A stretch of 64,000 bases of DNA, from the NCBI GenBank assembly GCA_039105265.1, contig JAPFFF010000014.1:1302001-1366000 (forward strand), read 5' to 3'. The translations under genes and the position numbers were made by a program. The stretch comes from Tritrichomonas musculus. Lineage: Eukaryota > Parabasalia > Tritrichomonadida > Tritrichomonadidae. Shown here one piece after another: positions 61,701 to 64,000 of this stretch; within the stretch, counting starts at the first letter, position 1, and every line of letters starts with the position of its first letter. The notes beneath the pieces are model-generated. The model ran no database searches and was not told where the DNA came from. It saw only the letters and a program-made list of their open reading frames with translations.

Positions 61701-64000
61701 ACTGGCGGTTGGCGTGAATCAGAAATATGAGTTACTTCTCCATCCCCAATTGAATGCGCCTCACCTCCATCAGCATGACCTCCTTCTCCATCAACTGTTG
61801 GATGTTCTCCATCACCTTCTGGATGTTCTCCATCACCTTCTGGATGTTCTCCATCAATTGTTGGATGTTCTCCATCAATTGTTGGATGTTCTCCATCAAT
61901 TGTTGGATGTTCTCCATCACCTTCTGGATGTTCTCCATCACCTTCTGGATGTTCTCCATCACCTTCTGGATGTTCTCCATCACCTTCTGGATGTTCTCCA
62001 TCACCTTCTGGATGTTCTCCATCACCTTCTGGATGTTCTCCATCACCTTCTGGATGTTCTCCATCACCTTCTGGATGTTCTCCATCACCTTCTGGATGTT
62101 CTCCATCACCTTCTGGATGTTCTCCATCACCTTCTGGATGTTCTCCATCACCTTCTGGATGTTCTCCATCACCTTCTGGATGTTCTCCATCACCTTCTGG
62201 ATGTTCTCCATCAACTGTTGGATGTTCTCCATCAACTGTTGGATGTTCTCCATCACCTTCTGGATGTTCTCCATCAACTGTTGGATGTTCTCCATCAACT
62301 GTTGGATGTTCTCCATCACCTTCTGGATGTTCTCCATCACCTTCTGGATGTTCTCCATCACCTTCTGGATGTTCTCCATCACCTTCTGGATGTTCTCCAT
62401 CACCTTCTGGATGTTCTCCATCACCTTCTGGATGTTCTCCATCACCTTCTGGATGTTCTCCATCACCTGTTGGATGTTCTCCATCACCTTCTGGATGTTC
62501 TCCATCACCTTCTGGATGTTCTCCATCAACTGTTGGATGTTCTCCATCACCTTCTGGATGTTCTCCATCACCTTCTGGATGTTCTCCATCACCTTCTGGA
62601 TGTTCTCCATCACCTTCTGGATGTTCTCCATCACCTTCTGGATGTTCTCCATCACCTGTTGGATGTTCTCCATCACCTTCTGGATGTTCTCCATCACCTT
62701 CTGGATGTTCTCCATCAACTGTTGGATGTTCTCCATCACCTTCTGGATGTTCTCCATCAACTGTTGGATGTTCTCCATCACCTTCTGGATGTTCTCCATC
62801 ACCTTCTGAATGTTCTCCATCACCTGTTGGATGTTCTCCATCACCTTCTGGATGTTCTCCATCACCTTCTGGATGTTCTCCATCAACTGTTGGATGTTCT
62901 CCATCACCTGTTGGATGTTCTCCATCGCTTGTACGCATTCCTTCTCCATCCAAAGGTGCATGAATTCCATCATCATGAGGGTTCGGATGAACAAAAACTT
63001 CATCATTATCATCAACTTCAATTACATTGAGTCTTCCCACTTTAACAGGCTGATTATCCATCCTTTCTTCATCGTCATCTCCTACAACAGGCTCAGAGTC
63101 GATTCTCATATTCGAGACTTTTACGGAGCTCACTCCAGGATAATAAAAGATGTCCTCGTCGTAGGGGCATCCCTCCACCTTGAACTCAATCACTCCATCC
63201 AGACGCCCTCTATCAAACGTGCTCCTGATGACAATCTGCCTTATCTGCAGCAATTCGAAGTTGCCGACAGTGAAGTAGCCGAGGTCTTTCACGTCAAGTT
63301 TTGCCAGAATGTCACCGATAATTTTAACAGTGTTGAATTCAATCTCGTTATCGTTTGTCTGATAACTGCAAAGGAAAGGAACTTCCTCTTCGGGATTGTC
63401 AAGGACGTGACCAAGAAAAGAGACGGTTTGAATGATTGAATCAGAAGCGATTTCAACATAAACTTTACTTGGCGGATCTTCATCCTTTTTCTTCGACTTT
63501 TTGCGACGCTTTTTGGTCGACTTTTTTAGTTCGTTAAGAATGACGTCGTTTTCTAAAATAAACGACTTTTTGACAACCGTTTTATCTTCAACTTTCAGTT
63601 TTTGTAAAGTTCTCAATTTCACCTCTTCGCCAGGATTTATAAAACCAACTTTAAAGATGCGAAAAGGAAAGAGATCAGAGTGAATTTCTTGGAACAATGA
63701 ATGCTCAGCGTTTTCTATTTCAAAATTCTTGCCAATCAAGAAGTAAATCCTCCTTTCACCGAAGTCTTCTGGGAAAAGAAAACGCTTTGTTGAATGAAGA
63801 AGGTTGTTTACTAGGTCAATTTCAACAATTGTTGAAATCAGTTGACATTTGTATGGTTGTGATTGATAGAAAAAGCAGGATTGTCCAAGTGAAACAAATG
63901 AGAATAGTTTAGTCCAGTTTATGAGATTCTTCTCTGGTTCATCTGGAATTGAAATATTAAAAGTCAGTTTGTCTTCCTCTTGAGGAAGATCGTTGATTTT
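55766..64000 (-). CDS. Giant modular protein of unknown family, at least 2744 aa, 5' end beyond the window
   Basis: The minus-strand frame is open from the right edge of the window to a TGA at 55766; a TTG at 63739 is not a credible start because the frame and the homology continue upstream. The protein is made of repeating modules of about 1180 residues or fractions of it. Each contains a FPxTRYxDNPSFxFE strand pair, INDLP / FNISIPDEPEKNL, SLGQSCFFYQSxPYKCQLIS, a VYFLIGKDFEIEN block, an ANDVILNDFKS stretch, GYFTxDDFELLxI and STFDxGxLxGxIEFKVEGxxYD. These look like beta-sandwich domains. A C-terminal part of about 700 residues is different. No signal peptide can be judged. Between two modules lies a tract of about 54 seven-residue repeats (61788-62928). 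I do not recognise the family. Confidence 0.85.
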   Translation of the reverse strand, partial: KINDLPQEEDKLTFNISIPDEPEKNLINWTKLFSFVSLGQSCFFYQSQPYKCQLISTIVEIDLVNNLLHSTKRFLFPEDFGERRIYFLIGKNFEIENAEHSLFQEIHSDLFPFRIFKVGFINPGEEVKLRTLQKLKVEDKTVVKKSFILENDVILNELKKSTKKRRKKSKKKDEDPPSKVYVEIASDSIIQTVSFLGHVLDNPEEEVPFLCSYQTNDNEIEFNTVKIIGDILAKLDVKDLGYFTVGNFELLQIRQIVIRSTFDRGRLDGVIEFKVEGCPYDEDIFYYPGVSSVKVSNMRIDSEPVVGDDDEERMDNQPVKVGRLNVIEVDDNDEVFVHPNPHDDGIHAPLDGEGMRTSDGEHPTGDGEHPTVDGEHPEGDGEHPEGDGEHPTGDGEHSEGDGEHPEGDGEHPTVDGEHPEGDGEHPTVDGEHPEGDGEHPEGDGEHPTGDGEHPEGDGEHPEGDGEHPEGDGEHPEGDGEHPEGDGEHPTVDGEHPEGDGEHPEGDGEHPTGDGEHPEGDGEHPEGDGEHPEGDGEHPEGDGEHPEGDGEHPEGDGEHPEGDGEHPTVDGEHPTVDGEHPEGDGEHPTVDGEHPTVDGEHPEGDGEHPEGDGEHPEGDGEHPEGDGEHPEGDGEHPEGDGEHPEGDGEHPEGDGEHPEGDGEHPEGDGEHPEGDGEHPEGDGEHPEGDGEHPEGDGEHPTIDGEHPTIDGEHPTIDGEHPEGDGEHPEGDGEHPTVDGEGGHADGGEAHSIGDGEVTHISDSRQPPVASDRISRCHSVAFDFQLEAETTDDTWEIDFPITRYTNDNPSFLFEIDSSEHPVRIDKLPYENIHISIPIVNNPSILLKDWRTAFQSLFFGYAVCLHQLKVIPCEEIESGKVTANLGENTITMERKFKLPIKLQKEVFIIASKDAEIQFSSDLNEVVVDDIPYQVFSIGPKNREEKFSVQFNRSLLIDDHSIIASTFTFGNDLLLETEANPNAAKIFMSLISSLDKIDLQIDDEEIEKGVVVSDLEKEIPVDKEETKVTIYNEKEEIDNEIEVDGFGYFTIGKDFRLLRMKDINITSNFSGGKIEGEIHIVVEGSPFDEDIYFHSKKNNKIKFNEMIIDGENIEITREESDKEEEEIINIGETNKINQEHHIEIPFIIESEMKGNSWKFEIPITRMKDANCNPEFSFIIENESIKINDLPQEEDKLTFNISIPDEPEKNLINWTKLFSFVSLGQSCFFYQSQPYKCQLISTTIEVDLTQKVLHSTKEYKMPKDYGERMVYFLIGKDFEIENEDHESFKKIDSDLFPFDIFSVGYVEPGKKFWLKTTQKLDVTDISINQSSFVLANDVILNDFKSKKLKNGKRLRKVYKNKDVTPPEQLYVHLESRAAIAEVTLGDDSYENQPGENSMNLTFQTNENNIEFIVKKGSDDILNKLQQTGLGYFTADDFELLKIDEINIESTFDKGVLTGNIEFKVEGTEYDIPVYYYSGMKSVELNGLSIDSNPVEIAHYKDNENKIEVGTLSNDMIHTVTFSFKMAADVNDDQWQISFPVTRYTDDFGGNPSFSFEEKSEKIQIDELPDDSFLLNFELIPDPQILLSLIDFSKTPNYTPFYLDHMKMEPCEIQSVLIDVDLNAKTIKFTRSYKIKCKDKGKHEVFILANKNDDDDIHKVIQSDIDGFSLAKFDVENVDFNAFSIGEQSSKSPLTFSTTAEIDVVETSIKTVEFNFLNDINSTFSMVVLSNFNMSQIQFTGNDLEIKIPCFNKSTVEITDQRMKEGLINCIIERTKIGFNDGLNYTNLGYFSIDDFCLLPIEKVEFIGESDDQLKGTVTFTLINDYKFDINVLYISPPFVKSVKIDNDLVVIKKNKKIIELPPFGSNETHKVSFDIVIEKELIIGEDNYGDDGEIDDIEKDDINDFIYLFPLTQFSTIKNPDFLLEIPEKGITVNKMPNAGYLEISLQATDLTLIPFTPEIDINMMHLIYLQGNAEFIGPVQKRSFLAEIKEMKATILCTSIYFNPSMYPVRYKIVFPNDFLETVNYVEINDKTEVKRESFSKIVDNDKYSVANLNRKIPPKSKFKIVFAFTAKVEEDKNISKISFRNEPLTFDTIYIPLSKPNPETASLVDELKKVISFDFEKNESSLFESRELPKDFTQPILEANFIYSSDKKVISQQISHLLNGTILFEIRQGRQKFYFPAKEVEYTCNVVMRNKDFLQEVTLRYQNPLGGDVQFVHCIYQDEDKLSDLIGTFTKADFLTKEENYFCAPFYPKEPGVYTFSRKIPMVKDTLSSKMSCSIPCDANTKLTIQMLRLAKEPIIKVRPEFLVKDESDPNVNSYSGYIQSRTHLSFKVYYEPNPLESLRIVCEKTNSEEAKLIFKSIEEDFKKLAPAFSRSAELKENVEKAIIGFTDSFIFQEGLSNSVKISKIGKVLEDFRDFNDALNIIANEGNVIIKDDTSKALELEIALFNSSLRFQKMSDGNERVRILPLYLKHHDIFKQNEKYISLTLPLNSCKNQILPYLIVRYNRYVIYLSSDLKLRNIFYKMLSPYTKVIIDNQSSVLKFKGDRMFAIFKPKQVLGLIKALKSKSEDEINDFISKTIFVIDDYNQFSNDFDDIQRRLVEFICSRKQQKEEMDETDEVDITYCNKMLRISCIDMKPINEEKIITETGNYSSNLMSELYKKKFSASRKSVRYFDYYKPYHVHVCIVFEGIKVDKFKEVVVSMVNAIMQNSVDKDGAIVLRVPEANYINEIISSVCDSINKINNDA
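60291..60460. repeat. Near-identical segment of the module repeat, copy A
   Basis: Matches 63831-64000 at 169 of 170 positions, offset exactly 3540 bp (1180 codons). Flanking parts of the same modules have diverged to about 75 percent. Confidence 0.95.
61788..62928 (-). repeat. 21-bp minisatellite encoding about 54 copies of (E/T)(G/V/I)DGEHP
   Basis: On the plus strand the unit reads CCATCACCTTCTGGATGTTC plus T, with variants at the CACCTTC positions (CAACTGT, CAATTGT, CACCTGT). The coding strand gives EGDGEHP most often, then TVDGEHP, TGDGEHP and TIDGEHP. Units of the same variant lie in runs, a sign of expansion by unequal exchange or slippage. The tract is acidic with regularly spaced His, so it could bind cations. 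It is also open in all three plus-strand frames and in one more minus frame. Confidence 0.95.
63831..64000. repeat. Near-identical segment of the module repeat, copy B
   Basis: Counterpart of 60291-60460, cut by the window edge; the identical tract may continue to the right. Confidence 0.95.

Noticed and set aside
61696..63439. Long plus-strand and alternative minus-strand ORFs across the 21-bp minisatellite
   Set aside because: They arise because the 21-bp unit is open in several frames; the flanks in those frames show no conserved protein, whereas the giant minus-strand gene continues on both sides.

Overview
The window is eukaryotic and strongly AT-rich. Long genes run without visible introns, 5' leaders are short, many stop codons overlap or sit close to TAAA, and gene-dense blocks alternate with deserts packed with DNA transposons. 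The gene set (a Vps8-like RING protein, prolidase, AAAP amino-acid transporter, Sel1-repeat kinase, tubulin-tyrosine-ligase-like enzyme, GT8 glycosyltransferase, giant coiled-coil and modular proteins) and the transposon types (MULE, Tc1/mariner, hAT-like) fit a parabasalid such as Tritrichomonas or Trichomonas. That assignment is inference from gene style; no rRNA or other phylogenetic marker is present.

Left part (1-19,800). A hypothetical protein and a small cupin are followed by about 5.9 kb of AT-rich DNA holding a 2.2 kb inverted-repeat element (3406-5574). A 1.4 kb element with 14-bp terminal inverted repeats (TIRs) and an 8-bp target-site duplication (TSD) follows at 7472-8848. Next to it lies a complete 5.76 kb MULE (8860-14621) with a 9-bp TSD and an intact 780-aa transposase. 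The MULE arms are built of GC-rich 120-bp tandem repeats and duplicated pieces of the transposase gene start. A GT8 glycosyltransferase then faces a broken Tc1-type transposase, and a decayed helical-repeat gene follows.

Transposon desert (about 19,800-34,050). This is a chain of short inverted-repeat elements: an hAT-like element with an 8-bp TSD (20381-21068), transposase relics, a second copy of the 7472-8848 repeat carrying an inserted nested hairpin, a fold-back element (28272-29426), and a 4.6 kb region bounded by inverted repeats that holds an intact DDE transposase and a frameshifted gene of unknown function on the opposite strand. A motif, ACTTTTTGA, recurs through the desert, often inside hairpins.

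Gene-dense part (34,411-64,000). Seven large genes follow: Vps8-like tether (+), prolidase (+), amino-acid transporter (-), pseudokinase-like kinase with Sel1 repeats (-), TTLL (+), a 2385-aa coiled-coil protein (+), and a giant modular protein (-) that runs off the right edge and carries about 54 copies of a 7-aa repeat. The products belong to endosomal tethering, peptide and amino-acid use, signalling and microtubule modification. There is no operon-like organisation. No tRNA, rRNA, CRISPR array or origin was recognised.
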